Below are positions 27,068 to 35,594 of a stretch of 64,000 nucleotides of DNA, one piece after another (position 1 is the first letter of the stretch; each line of letters begins with the position of its first letter). The notes under the pieces were generated by a model, which was not told where the DNA came from, ran no database searches, and was given only the letters and a program-made list of their open reading frames with translations. Location of the stretch: NCBI RefSeq assembly GCF_002941025.1, contig NZ_PTJS01000001.1, positions 7,941,678 through 8,005,677 of the forward strand. The letters are read 5' to 3'. The stretch comes from Streptomyces sp. QL37 (GTDB lineage Bacteria; Actinomycetota; Actinomycetes; Streptomycetales; Streptomycetaceae). Made by a program: the position numbers and the translations under genes.

Positions 27068-27472
27068 ATGAGCATCGAGATCCGGGACCCCGAGGGGCAG
27101 GGCGCGGCGCTGGAGGTGGCCCCCGGGCCTGCGGAGGGGCCCCTCCAGGTCGCGATCCTGATCGAGGGCCCCTCCGCGCACGCCTCCTGGTCCTGCACCC
27201 CGGCCGCGGCCAGGGAGCTGGCCGCGGCGCTCGTCTCGGCGGCCGGAGAGGCGGAAAACGCGCGGTCGGCGGAGCCCGTCACCGTCAAGGCGCGCGAGCT
27301 GCTGCGCGGCGACGTACGGGAGGGCAGCCGGCTGATGACGGTGGAGTCCGTCCGGACGGACGGCGCGAACGTCCAGGTGACCTGGACATCGGGAGGCGGA
27401 CGCAGCTGGAGCCAGCTGTACGAGGCCGATGCCGACATCAGCCTCCGCCGGCGGTCGCGGCCGGAGAGGTGA
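27068..27472 (+). CDS. Hypothetical protein, 134 residues
   Basis: A small acidic soluble protein. Visible features are an N-terminal beta-rich segment (LQVAILIEGPSAHASWSCT), an Ala-rich helix (ARELAAALVSAAGEAE) and a C-terminal strand WSQLYEADADISLRRR. There is no signal, membrane segment or catalytic motif, and I do not recognise the family. It starts 27 bp after the GH115 stop with a good GAGGAGG site, so it may be on the same transcript, although nothing else ties it to xylan use. Confidence 0.6.
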   Translation: MSIEIRDPEGQGAALEVAPGPAEGPLQVAILIEGPSAHASWSCTPAAARELAAALVSAAGEAENARSAEPVTVKARELLRGDVREGSRLMTVESVRTDGANVQVTWTSGGGRSWSQLYEADADISLRRRSRPER

Positions 27473-27492
27473 GCAAGGCGTCGTACGGGCCA

Positions 27493-27555
27493 CTTCGTAT
27501 TTCGACATCTGCCGTAGTACGGTGAATCTCGTAGTACGGTGAATCTCGTACGAAG
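27493..27555. promoter_or_regulatory. Promoter/operator with 17-bp tandem repeat before Old Yellow Enzyme gene
   Basis: A perfect tandem duplication (GTAGTACGGTGAATCTC) occupies 27514-27530 and 27531-27547. It is flanked by CTTCGTA (27493-27499) and its inverse TACGAAG (27549-27555). The right flank CTCGTACGAAG (27545-27555) recurs in two pieces before the ArsR-type gene at 29492-29519. Confidence 0.6.
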
Positions 27556-27619
27556 CGACGGCCGGGCGTGGCCCGTGCCGTCGCCACGCCCGTCACGTCC
27601 CGAGGAATCGGAGTTTCCT

Positions 27620-28720
27620 GTGAGTGCACTGTTCGAGCCATACGCCCTGCGGTCGCTGACCGTTCCCAACCGGGTCTGGATGGCCCCCATGTGCCAGTAC
27701 AGCGCCGAGACGTCGGGCCCGGACGCGGGCGCGCCCAACGAATGGCACTTTGCCCACTACGCCTCCCGCGCGGTCGGCGGTACCGGGCTCGTCCTGGTCG
27801 AGGCGACCGCCGTCAGCCCGGAGGGCCGGATCAGCCCCGCCGACCTCGGCATCTGGAACGACCGTCAGGTGGAGGCGTTCCGCCGGATCACCGGCTTCCT
27901 CGCCTCCCAGGGAACCGTCCCGGGGATCCAGCTCGCACACGCCGGACGCAAGGCGTCGACGGACCGCCCCTGGCGCGGTGGAGCCTCCATCGACGTCGGT
28001 GACCCCGAGGGCTGGCAGACGGTCGCCCCGAGCCCCCTCGCGTACGACGAGGGCCACACGGTGCCCGCCGAGCTGGGTGTCGACGACATCCAGCAGGTCG
28101 TACGGCAGTTCGCCGATGCCGCCCGCCGGGCGCTCGACGCGGGCTTCGAGGTCGCCGAGATCCACGGAGCGCACGGCTATCTGATCGGGCAGTTCCTGTC
28201 CCCGGAGAGCAACCACCGCACCGACGCCTACGGTGGCTCCTTCGAGAACCGCACACGCTTCGCGCTGGAGGTCGTGGACGCCGTGCGCGCCGTGTGGCCC
28301 GAGGAGCTCCCGCTGTTCTTCCGCATCTCCGCCACCGACTGGCTCACCGAGAACGCGGACGACCCGCGCGAGGGCTGGACCGCCGACGACACGGTCCGCT
28401 TCGCGCGTGAGCTGCTCGCCCACGGCGTCGACCTGCTGGACGTCTCGACCGGTGGTCTGGCGCCGAAGGCGAGCATCCCCGTGGAGCCCGGCTACCAGGT
28501 GCCGTTCGCCGAGCGGGTGCGCGACGAGACCGGCCTTCCCGTGGCCGCGGTGGGGCTGATCACCGACCCCGTGCAGGCGGAGAAGATCCTCGCCGACGGC
28601 AGCGCCGACGCCGTCCTGCTCGGCCGCGAGCTGCTGCGTGACCCCTACTTCGCCCGCAAGGCCGCGCGTGAACTCGGTGGTGACATCCGGACGCCCGACC
28701 AGTACGCCCGGTCGGTGTGA
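27620..28720 (+). CDS. NADH:flavin oxidoreductase (YqjM-like Old Yellow Enzyme)
   Basis: A 366-residue FMN enzyme that reduces activated alkenes with NAD(P)H. The YqjM subclass is indicated by MAPMCQYSAE (regulatory Cys about residue 25), followed by QLAHAGRKAS, the substrate-binding EIHGAHGYLIGQFLSP and the FMN phosphate segment near AVGLITDPVQAEKIL with DAVLLGRELLRDPYF. GTG 27620 follows GGAG by six bases; the open frame to 27539 has no better start. The promoter shares motifs with the ArsR-type gene 1.9 kb downstream, suggesting co-regulation in response to an electrophile. Confidence 0.92.
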   Translation: MSALFEPYALRSLTVPNRVWMAPMCQYSAETSGPDAGAPNEWHFAHYASRAVGGTGLVLVEATAVSPEGRISPADLGIWNDRQVEAFRRITGFLASQGTVPGIQLAHAGRKASTDRPWRGGASIDVGDPEGWQTVAPSPLAYDEGHTVPAELGVDDIQQVVRQFADAARRALDAGFEVAEIHGAHGYLIGQFLSPESNHRTDAYGGSFENRTRFALEVVDAVRAVWPEELPLFFRISATDWLTENADDPREGWTADDTVRFARELLAHGVDLLDVSTGGLAPKASIPVEPGYQVPFAERVRDETGLPVAAVGLITDPVQAEKILADGSADAVLLGRELLRDPYFARKAARELGGDIRTPDQYARSV

Positions 28721-28749
28721 CACCGCGTCTGTGGGTACGCTGAGCGGCG

Positions 28750-29478
28750 ATGTTCACTCCTCAGGGCCCCACGCTGCGCGAACTGACCGTACAGGCGCTC
28801 TCCTCGACGATGCGCGGATACGACCTGCTCGCGCCGAAGTTCGACCGGACGCCCTACCGGACCCCGGACCGGGTGCTCGGAGCCGTCGCCGACGCGGTGC
28901 GGCCCCTCGGGCCCTTCGACCGGGGTCTGGATGTCTGCTGCGGCACCGGAGCGGGGGTGGGCGTGCTGCGCGGGCTCTGCCGGGAGCGGGCCACCGGCGT
29001 CGACTTCAGCGCCGGCATGCTCGACGTCGCCCGGGCCGCGTACGCCGCGGACCCCGGCGGTCCCGCGGTGGACTGGGTCCGGGCCGACGCCCTGGCCCTG
29101 CCGTTCACCGAGGCGTTCGACCTGGCCCTGAGCTTCGGGGCGTTCGGTCATTTCCTGCCGGAGGAACGCCCCGCGTTGTTCGACCAGGTGTACGCGGCGC
29201 TGCGCCCCGGCGGCATGTTCGTCTTCCCGGTGGGCGCGCCGCCCGCGGTGGGCTCCCGGGCCTACTGGTCGATGCTCGGCTTCGACCTGGCCATGCGGGC
29301 GCGCAACGCGCTGTGGCGTCCGCCCTTCGTCATGTACTACCGCACGTTCCCGCTCGCCGGAGTGGTGGACGACCTCGTACGGACGGGATTCACCGTGCGG
29401 CTGCTGCCGCTGGAGGAGTTCGGCCGGAGACCGGACGGCAGTCCTCGCGTCCGGCTCGTGGCGGCGGCTCGTGGATAA
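28750..29478 (+). CDS. Class I SAM-dependent methyltransferase
   Basis: A 242-residue methyltransferase. Motif I is GLDVCCGTGAGVGVL around residue 60, followed by ATGVDFSAGMLDVARAAY (post-I acidic residue) and DLALSFGAFGHFLPEERPAL (motif II region). The C-terminal third has a YWSMLGFDLAMRARNALW segment, which may pack on a hydrophobic substrate. The substrate is unknown. It follows the flavin oxidoreductase by 29 bp on the same strand and precedes the ArsR-type regulator, forming a probable functional group. Confidence 0.85.
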   Translation: MFTPQGPTLRELTVQALSSTMRGYDLLAPKFDRTPYRTPDRVLGAVADAVRPLGPFDRGLDVCCGTGAGVGVLRGLCRERATGVDFSAGMLDVARAAYAADPGGPAVDWVRADALALPFTEAFDLALSFGAFGHFLPEERPALFDQVYAALRPGGMFVFPVGAPPAVGSRAYWSMLGFDLAMRARNALWRPPFVMYYRTFPLAGVVDDLVRTGFTVRLLPLEEFGRRPDGSPRVRLVAAARG

Positions 29479-29491
29479 AATTACGACGACT

Positions 29492-29519
29492 CTCGTACCA
29501 TGGACGTCCCCGTACGAAG
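29492..29519. promoter_or_regulatory. Putative ArsR-type self-operator
   Basis: CTCGTAC (29492-29498) and CGTACGAAG (29511-29519) lie just before the ribosome site of the ArsR-type gene. They echo the CTCGTACGAAG sequence at 27545-27555 before the flavin oxidoreductase gene. Confidence 0.5.
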
Positions 29520-29529
29520 TGGAGGCACC

Positions 29530-29877
29530 GTGACGTCGAACGCCGCTCGTGTGCTCGCCCACCCCTCGCGCGAGGAGATCCGCGTCGAGGGCGTGCTCCA
29601 CGCGCTGTCCGATCCGATCAGGCTCCGGATCGTGCGCCAACTGGCGGGAGCGACCGACGAGCAGGCCTGTTCCCGCTTCGATCTCCCGGTCTCCAAGTCG
29701 ACCACCACGCACCACTTCAGGGTGCTCCGTGAGAACGGCGTCATCTCCCAGTTCTACCGTGGCACGGCCAAGCTGAGCTGCGTGAGGACCGAGGATCTGG
29801 AGGCGCTCTTCCCCGGACTGCTGGACAGCGTTCTCGGCGGGGTGGAGTCCCAGGCCGAGCGCCTCGGCCTGGGCTGA
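29530..29877 (+). CDS. ArsR/SmtB-type winged-helix regulator
   Basis: A 115-residue regulator: LHALSDPIRLRIVRQLAGA (helix 1-2), then FDLPVSKSTTTHHFRVLREN (recognition helix) and a wing region VISQFYRGTAKLS. A single Cys (DEQACSRF) lies in the position where metal-binding ArsR proteins have CxC, so metal sensing is doubtful; an organic or redox signal is more likely. GTG 29530 follows GGAGG closely. It probably controls itself and the upstream flavin oxidoreductase through the shared CTCGTACGAAG-type motif. Confidence 0.88.
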   Translation: MTSNAARVLAHPSREEIRVEGVLHALSDPIRLRIVRQLAGATDEQACSRFDLPVSKSTTTHHFRVLRENGVISQFYRGTAKLSCVRTEDLEALFPGLLDSVLGGVESQAERLGLG

Positions 29878-29881
29878 CGCG

Positions 29882-31246
29882 CTACCGGGACCCGTCCCGG
29901 GCCGCGTCCAGCAGCCCCGGCCAGTCGGGGATCTTCACCGGTCCGCGGCCGAGCGAGCGGCCGAGCGCCGACTCCGCACGCTCGATGGACAGCCAGCCGT
30001 CCCATTCCACCGGACGCAGCCCCTGGTCCCGGAGAGCACCCAGGGGGTCGGCGGGCACCTCCCGGCCGATGAGCAGCGGCGCGTCCTCGACCAGCGAGGC
30101 GACCGTCTCCTTCGCGCACGATCTGTTCGAACCGATCACTCCGGTGGGGCCGCGCTTGATCCACCCGGCGACGTACTCCCCGGGCGACGCGGCCCCGTCC
30201 CTGACCACCCGGCCTGCCAGATGCGGCACGGTGCCGCTCACCGGGTCGAACGGCAGACCGGGCAGGGGCGTTCCGCGGTACCCCACGGCCCGCAGCACGA
30301 GCTGCGCCTCGATGTCCTCGTACGCCCCGGTGTCCCGTACGCCTCCGGCACCGTCCGGAGCCGTGCGCGCGAACCGCACTCCAGCGACCCGTCCGTCCCG
30401 CTCCAAAACCTCGACCGGCCGCAGGAAGAACCGCAGCCGGATGCGGCGCTCCCGGTCGGGTGCGGTGGGCGGCGGATCCGCCGCCCACCCACGCAGCACG
30501 TCCAGATTGCGCCGGACCACGGCAGGCAGCGGGGCCGCCGCCACCGCGTACGCCGGATCCAGTGCCAGCTCCGCCCTGTCGACGGCGATCCGCGCCCCGG
30601 GGAGCGCGCCCAGTTCGCGGAGCTCCTTCGTGGTGAACCTGGCCTGTGACGGGCCGCGCCTGCCGACGACATGGACCTCACGCACCCTGCTCGCCCCCAG
30701 CGCGTCGAGCGCGGCCCGCGGGACGTCCGTGCCCCGCAGCTCGGCCGCGCCGCGGGCGAGGATCCGGGCGACGTCGACCGCCACGTTCCCGACGCCGACC
30801 ACCACGGCCGAACGGGCCCGGAGCGCGAAGCCGCCGGCGGCCGCGTCGGGGTGGGCGCTGTACCAGGAGACGAACTCGGTGGCGGAGTAGCTCCCGGGCA
30901 GGCCCTCACCGGGAACGGCGAGAGGCCGGTCGGCCGCGGCTCCGACGCAGTAGACCACCGCGTGGTACAGCTCCTTGAGCCGGGCGGGTGACAGCTCGCC
31001 CGCGCCACCCACCCCGACATGGCCCACGAAGGTGATCCGGTCGTCCTCCAGGACCGCCCGGAGACTGCTCTGCAACGACTTGATCTTCTCGTGGTCGGGC
31101 GCCACGCCGTAGCGGACGAGTCCGTACGGTGTGGGCAGCCGGTCCAGCACATGCACGCGCACGTCCGGCACCCTGGACTGCTCCAGCAGGGCCTGGGCCG
31201 TGTAGACCCCGCTGGGGCCCGAACCCACGACGGCGACACGGAGCAC
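29882..31246 (-). CDS. Ferredoxin-NADP+ reductase, FprA type
   Basis: A 454-residue flavoprotein of the adrenodoxin-reductase group that moves electrons between NADPH and ferredoxin, for example for cytochromes P450. FAD motif VAVVGSGPSGVYTAQALL at the N-terminus, then LDRLPTPYGLVRYGVAPDH, the NADP motif VVVGVGNVAVDVARIL near residue 150 and the hallmark GWIKRGPTGVIGSNR near residue 360. Length equals mycobacterial FprA. GTG 31246 is preferred over the frame's earlier start because GGAGGAGG lies upstream. No ferredoxin or P450 gene is adjacent. It converges tightly with the ArsR-type gene, with four bases between their ends. Confidence 0.92.
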   Translation of the reverse strand: MLRVAVVGSGPSGVYTAQALLEQSRVPDVRVHVLDRLPTPYGLVRYGVAPDHEKIKSLQSSLRAVLEDDRITFVGHVGVGGAGELSPARLKELYHAVVYCVGAAADRPLAVPGEGLPGSYSATEFVSWYSAHPDAAAGGFALRARSAVVVGVGNVAVDVARILARGAAELRGTDVPRAALDALGASRVREVHVVGRRGPSQARFTTKELRELGALPGARIAVDRAELALDPAYAVAAAPLPAVVRRNLDVLRGWAADPPPTAPDRERRIRLRFFLRPVEVLERDGRVAGVRFARTAPDGAGGVRDTGAYEDIEAQLVLRAVGYRGTPLPGLPFDPVSGTVPHLAGRVVRDGAASPGEYVAGWIKRGPTGVIGSNRSCAKETVASLVEDAPLLIGREVPADPLGALRDQGLRPVEWDGWLSIERAESALGRSLGRGPVKIPDWPGLLDAARDGSR

Positions 31247-31338
31247 GGCGCACCTCCTCCGGCAGGTTCCCTCCAGCATGGCACCGCCGCGTGGAAGCGG
31301 GGAGAGGCTCGCGGGCCCGGAGGTCCCGGTGGGGCCCT

Positions 31339-32004
31339 TCAGGTCATCAGGCCGCGCATCCGGTCGATCTCCACGGTCTGCTGCGCGACGACGTCGTTGG
31401 CCATCTCCTCCACCAGCACGTTGTTGCCGTCCGCGAGAGCCTCGGTCGCCATCGTGACCGCGCCCTGGTGGTGGGTGATCATCAGCTCGAGGAAGAGCCT
31501 GTCGAAGGCCTTGCCCTTCGAGGCACGCAGCTTCTCGATCTGCTCGTCGGTCGCCATGCCGGGCATCGCGGAGTGGTCGTGCGTCTCCTCGCGGTCGTCA
31601 CCACCGTTGTTTTTCAGCCAGCCCTCCATGGCTCCGATCTCCGGCTTCTGGGCTGCCGATATGCGTTTCGCGAGCCGCTCGACGGATGTGGAGGATGCCC
31701 GCCCGGGAACGAGGGCGGTGAGCACGAGCGCCTGTTCGTGATGCTCGATCATCATGCGGGCGTAGCGGAAGTCGGCGGAGTTGGGCGTGTCGTTCCGGGC
31801 GGCCTTCGCCGCTTCGTCCGCCGAGAGCGTCCTGGCCGGTTCACCGGGCTTCCCGGGGGCCACGACCGAAACGCCCTTGTCCGCCCCCGCGTCGGCCGCC
31901 TCGCCGCTGCCGTCGTCGCAGCCTCCCAGACCGAGAACGGCGGCCACGACGGCCGTGGCCAGAGCTACCGCGCGCACGCGCGTGGTCCGACGGGGCATCA
32001 ACAC
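31339..32004 (-). CDS. DUF305 lipoprotein/secreted protein
   Basis: A 221-residue exported protein. The signal region VALATAVVAAVLGLGGC ends in a lipobox-like LGGC, so it is probably membrane-anchored by lipid. The DUF305 ferritin-like core has two repeats with His pairs: MIEHHEQALVLTALV and MITHHQGAVTMATEAL, separated by a helical segment. Some DUF305 proteins are linked with copper or periplasmic stress, but their biochemistry is poorly defined. GTG 32004 has GGAGG five bases upstream; ATG 31998 is possible. It is divergent from the LVIVD gene, a pairing that suggests related function. Confidence 0.87.
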   Translation of the reverse strand: MLMPRRTTRVRAVALATAVVAAVLGLGGCDDGSGEAADAGADKGVSVVAPGKPGEPARTLSADEAAKAARNDTPNSADFRYARMMIEHHEQALVLTALVPGRASSTSVERLAKRISAAQKPEIGAMEGWLKNNGGDDREETHDHSAMPGMATDEQIEKLRASKGKAFDRLFLELMITHHQGAVTMATEALADGNNVLVEEMANDVVAQQTVEIDRMRGLMT

Positions 32005-32025
32005 GGCCACCTCCATTGGGACATG

Positions 32026-32040
32026 AGTCTGTCGCAGACT
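32026..32040. promoter_or_regulatory. Perfect palindrome in divergent DUF305/LVIVD promoter
   Basis: AGTCTG-TCG-CAGACT, a 6+3+6 perfect inverted repeat, lies 22 bp before the DUF305 start. Just upstream on the minus strand, TTGATC and TTAGGA with 18 bp between them form a plausible promoter, so the palindrome would be in the early transcript or be an operator. Confidence 0.5.
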
Positions 32041-32179
32041 GTCCTAACACCTTCCACCCGCGCGTGATCAAAAACTTTAATTACGTTCGTGTTGCCATCT
32101 GTTGGTGTGTACATGAGAGGGACGATACTGCCGGGGTCCAAGGACCGTTCGTCGACGAACGGACACAAGGGAGGACGCA

Positions 32180-33670
32180 GTGACCTCGTTGCACATCACC
32201 AGCGTGCGGCGCAGACGTCTGGGCGTGGCGGCAGCCGCGGCCGGGCTCATCGCCACGCTGTTCACGGCCGGACCCGCGGCCGCTACACCGGACCCCGGTG
32301 ACACCGCCACCACCCGCAGCGGTGTTTCCGCGAGCGAGCAGGCCGAAGCACGGGCCGCGATCGAGAGCGGCGAGATACCCGGCGTGGACGAGATCGTCCA
32401 CAGCGCCAACATCGAGCACCTCACGAACGTCCCCAAGGACGCGCTCCAGGGGAACAACACGGACCTGGCCTTCCAGGGCAGCTACGCCTACGCCGGCAAC
32501 TACGACGGCTTCCGGATCTTCGACATCCGCAACCCGAAGAAGCCGAGGACCGTCGCGCAGGTTCTGTGCCCCGGCTCGCAGAACGACATCTCGGTCTCCG
32601 GGAATCTCCTCTTCCTGTCGACCGACTCCTCCCGCAGTGACAACTCCTGCGCCAGCACCACCCAGCCCGCCACGGAGAAGTCTTCCTGGGAGGGCATGAA
32701 GGTCTTCGACATCAGCGACAAGCGCCACCCGAAGTACGTCGCCGCCGTCGAGACCGCGTGTGGTTCGCACACCCACACGATCGTCCCCGAGCGCAGGGAC
32801 GTGTACGTGTACGTCTCCTCGTACTCGCCGAACGACACGTTCCCGGACTGCCAGCCGCCGCACGACGGGATCTCCGTCATCAAGGTGCCGCGCAGCGCCC
32901 CCGAGGACTCCCGGATCGTGAACTTCCCGGTGCTCTTCCCGGACGGCGGCAACCCCGGCGCGCCGGCCAACCCCGGCGTCTCCAAGACCACCGGGTGCCA
33001 CGACATCACCGTGCTGCCGTCCAAGGACCTGGCGGCCGGGGCGTGCATGGGTGACGGCCTGCTGTTCTCCATCAAGGACCCGGAGAACCCGAAGATCATC
33101 GACCGGGTCCAGGACAACGTGAACTTCGCGTTCTGGCACTCCGCGACCTTCAACCAGGACGCCGACAAGGTCGTGTTCACCGATGAGCTCGGCGGCGGCG
33201 GTGCGGCCACCTGCAACGACGAGATCGGACCGAACCGCGGTGCCGACGGCGTCTACGACATCAAGGGCAGGGGCGACCACCGCAAGCTGGTCTTCCGCAG
33301 CTACTTCAAGATCGACCGCCCGCAGGCGGACACCGAGGTGTGCGTCGCGCACAACGGCTCGATCATCCCGGTCAAGGGCAAGGACCTGATGGTCCAGGCC
33401 TGGTACCAGGGCGGCGTCTCGGTGTGGGACTTCACCAACTCCTCGAAGCCGAAGGAGATCGCGTACTTCGAGCGCGGTCCGGTCTCCACGGACGCGGTCA
33501 CCACGGCCGGCCCGTGGTCGGCCTACTACTACAACGGCTACATCTACTCCAACGACATCGCCAAGGGCTTCGACGTCCTGAAGCTCGACGACCGGCGGAC
33601 CGACCCGGCGAAGAAGGTGCGGCTGAAGGAGCTCAACGTGCAGACGCAGCCGGACTACTTCGACCGCTGA
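32180..33670 (+). CDS. Secreted LVIVD-repeat protein
   Basis: A 496-residue exported protein. The signal peptide (about residues 1-35) ends in FTAGPAAATP. The rest is a beta-propeller with LVIVD-type repeats such as YAYAGNYDGFRIFDIRNPKK and MKVFDISDKRHPKYVA. His-rich spots (GSHTHTIVPERRDV, FAFWHSATF) and Cys residues (GSQND...SCAST, TACGSHTH, PDCQPPH, GCHDITV, TCNDEI, EVCVAH) suggest disulfides and perhaps metal binding. Function is unknown. GTG 32180 has GGGAGG upstream. It is divergent from the DUF305 gene. Confidence 0.85.
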   Translation: MTSLHITSVRRRRLGVAAAAAGLIATLFTAGPAAATPDPGDTATTRSGVSASEQAEARAAIESGEIPGVDEIVHSANIEHLTNVPKDALQGNNTDLAFQGSYAYAGNYDGFRIFDIRNPKKPRTVAQVLCPGSQNDISVSGNLLFLSTDSSRSDNSCASTTQPATEKSSWEGMKVFDISDKRHPKYVAAVETACGSHTHTIVPERRDVYVYVSSYSPNDTFPDCQPPHDGISVIKVPRSAPEDSRIVNFPVLFPDGGNPGAPANPGVSKTTGCHDITVLPSKDLAAGACMGDGLLFSIKDPENPKIIDRVQDNVNFAFWHSATFNQDADKVVFTDELGGGGAATCNDEIGPNRGADGVYDIKGRGDHRKLVFRSYFKIDRPQADTEVCVAHNGSIIPVKGKDLMVQAWYQGGVSVWDFTNSSKPKEIAYFERGPVSTDAVTTAGPWSAYYYNGYIYSNDIAKGFDVLKLDDRRTDPAKKVRLKELNVQTQPDYFDR

Positions 33671-33700
33671 ACCACGGGTTCCTCCCGCAGGTGAAAGCGA

Positions 33701-33735
33701 GTGCCCCGCCGGACGGTCTCCGCCCGGCGGGGCAC
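33701..33735. terminator. Hairpin terminator after LVIVD gene
   Basis: A perfect 12-bp stem (33701-33712 with 33724-33735) with an 11-base loop, followed by GTTTAT. It lies 30 bp beyond the stop of the LVIVD gene. Confidence 0.75.
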
Positions 33736-33845
33736 GTTTATCTCATTGACCCGTGGGCGGCACGGGGACATGCTGTACCCCTGGTTCCGGCGATGCGGGG
33801 GATCGCCGGAATCAGACGCGGGGCGGCGGCGCGCCGCCCGGCCGT

Positions 33846-34025
33846 TCAGGCGGCCGGCCGCACGCTCGTACCCGCGGCGGCGGCCCACTCCACCAGCAGG
33901 CGCTGGTACTCCGTCTCGTCGTCCGGGGACAGCAGTCCGCCCGAGCGCTGCCACAGGGTGCGGATCTCTTCGTTGACCACGGAGGCGGGGCGCACGGTGG
34001 CGGACGGGTTCGGATACGGGGACAT
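33846..34025 (-). CDS. Small conserved-looking protein, 59 residues
   Basis: A short soluble protein starting MSPYPNPSATVRPASVVNEE, then IRTLWQRSGGLLSPDDETEY and QRLLVEWAAAA. The pattern of a helical, charged central segment looks like a real small protein rather than noise, but I do not recognise it. An earlier ATG at 34109 would add 28 residues of low-quality sequence. It has only a weak ribosome site (GGTGG). It is convergent with the LVIVD gene. Nothing else is visible in 33736-33845. Confidence 0.5.
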   Translation of the reverse strand: MSPYPNPSATVRPASVVNEEIRTLWQRSGGLLSPDDETEYQRLLVEWAAAAGTSVRPAA

Positions 34026-34105
34026 GTCCACCAAGCTAAACCCCCGCCGGACCGTCCGACCCACTCCGGGACAGGGATATCCCTCACACCGTCTCCCGGA
34101 ATCCT

Positions 34106-34831
34106 TCACGGACGGTGCGTGCCGGGCGCCTCCGCGGCGAGTTCCGGAAGCCCCAGCGCCCGGAGCCCGTCCGGCCGCTCGGCCACGGGCAGATGGTCCA
34201 CGAAACGCACCTCACAGCCCACGGCGGCCGCCCCGGCGTCCGCGTGGCGGTCGTCACCCACCATGACCACATCCGCGGGATCCAGCTCCAGCAGCTCGCA
34301 TGCCGTGCGGAACAGGTGCGGATCCGGCTTCCGGAGGCCGTGCTCGTAGGACAGGACGTACGCGTCGACGAATTCGTCCAGCCCGTGCGCGCGGAAGACG
34401 GGGCGCAGGTCCCAGCCGATGTTGCTGAGGATCCCGACCGCGATGCCGTCGCGGCGCAGCCCGCTCAGGACCTCCGCCGCATCGGGGTACGGCCGCCAGG
34501 CAGCAGGGCTCATATGGCGGTCGTACAGCGCGTCGTACAGGCCCGGGTCCGGAAGGGCCACCTGGCGGGCCAGCCCGGTGTACGCCTCCCTGTGCGCCGA
34601 CGCGGTGCGGTCACGGTCGTCCCAAGCGGCGGCCAGCGCCGGCGGGATCCGTTCGGGAGCCGGGCCGCCGGGCAGCGCTCCGGCCTCGGTCAGCCGGCGC
34701 GTCCAGTGCTCGAAGTCCGCCTGCTCGACGGCCGTGCCCCGTGCGTCGAGGACCGCGCGCAGCCACGCGGAGACGGACTCGATCCGGAAGAGGGTCCCGG
34801 AGAAATCGAAAAGTACACCCTTGAATGGCAT
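34106..34831 (-). CDS. HAD family hydrolase
   Basis: A 241-residue haloacid-dehalogenase-fold phosphatase. Motif I is VLFDFSGTLF with the nucleophile Asp9 but Ser at the +2 position normally held by Asp. Motif II is GILSNIGWDL, and motifs III/IV are GLRKPDPHLF and VVMVGDDRHADAGAAAVG. A helical cap lies between motifs I and II. The Ser for Asp change affects the general acid and may alter the reaction type or rate. The substrate is unknown. It lies just downstream of the PAP2 phosphatase on the same strand. Confidence 0.87.
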   Translation of the reverse strand: MPFKGVLFDFSGTLFRIESVSAWLRAVLDARGTAVEQADFEHWTRRLTEAGALPGGPAPERIPPALAAAWDDRDRTASAHREAYTGLARQVALPDPGLYDALYDRHMSPAAWRPYPDAAEVLSGLRRDGIAVGILSNIGWDLRPVFRAHGLDEFVDAYVLSYEHGLRKPDPHLFRTACELLELDPADVVMVGDDRHADAGAAAVGCEVRFVDHLPVAERPDGLRALGLPELAAEAPGTHRP

Positions 34832-34861
34832 GAGCCGATCTTCGTCGCGTCCGGTGAGGAA

Positions 34862-35560
34862 TCACAAGGGCGTGCCGCCGGCACCTGCCGTCCGCCGGCT
34901 GCGCCTGGTGTATTCCGTGTAGCCGGCCGCCGACAGCGAGGCCAGGGCGACACCCATGAGCGTGCCGCCCACCACATCGCTCAGCCAGTGCACGCCCAGG
35001 TAGACACGGGTGAGGGCCACGCCGGTCACCGAGACCGCGGCGAGCACGAGTGAGCCCCACCACAGGGGTGGCCGCGCGCCGTACAGACGCAGCAGCCACA
35101 GCAGCAGCCCGCAGGTGACCGCAGCGGTCATGGCGTGACCCGAGGGGAAGGCCGCGTACTGCGCCGAGTCGACCGGATCGATCCACCGGGGGCGTTCCCG
35201 GTCCACCGCGGCCTTCAGCCCTTGCTGCACGAGCGAGGTGAGCAGACTGGTCGCGGCGACCCACCCCGCGAGCAGACGGAAGCCGCGCCACCACAGGGCG
35301 ACCACGACGACGGCGGTCAGCGCACGCATGGTCCACGGGTCCCAGACCCAGTCCGTCAGCACCCGGCTGACCTGGACCGGTCCCGGTTCGGTCACCGCCC
35401 GGCGGTGCAGAGCCCGGGCCACCGAGGTGTCCAGGGACATCAGGGGCGACCAGCGGACCACGACCAGTACGAGCAGGGCGAGGGACAGCGAGGCGCAGAC
35501 GAGCCCCGTGATCAACGAGGGGCGCCGGGTGCGCGGGAGGAGGGGAGGAGGGGAGTGCAT
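34862..35560 (-). CDS. PAP2-family membrane phosphatase
   Basis: A 232-residue membrane protein with about six helices. The three phosphatase signatures are present: KAAVDRERP (K-x6-RP), PSGHAMTAAVTCG (PSGH) and TRVYLGVHWLSDVVGG (SR-x5-H-x3-D form, with Thr for Ser). It dephosphorylates a lipid phosphate such as undecaprenyl diphosphate or phosphatidate at the outer face of the membrane. It begins next to the M56 peptidase gene on the same strand and is followed by the HAD gene. Confidence 0.9.
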   Translation of the reverse strand: MHSPPPLLPRTRRPSLITGLVCASLSLALLVLVVVRWSPLMSLDTSVARALHRRAVTEPGPVQVSRVLTDWVWDPWTMRALTAVVVVALWWRGFRLLAGWVAATSLLTSLVQQGLKAAVDRERPRWIDPVDSAQYAAFPSGHAMTAAVTCGLLLWLLRLYGARPPLWWGSLVLAAVSVTGVALTRVYLGVHWLSDVVGGTLMGVALASLSAAGYTEYTRRSRRTAGAGGTPL

Positions 35561-35594
35561 GGGGGTGATCCTCGTGCATGATCCCCGCGCGAAG

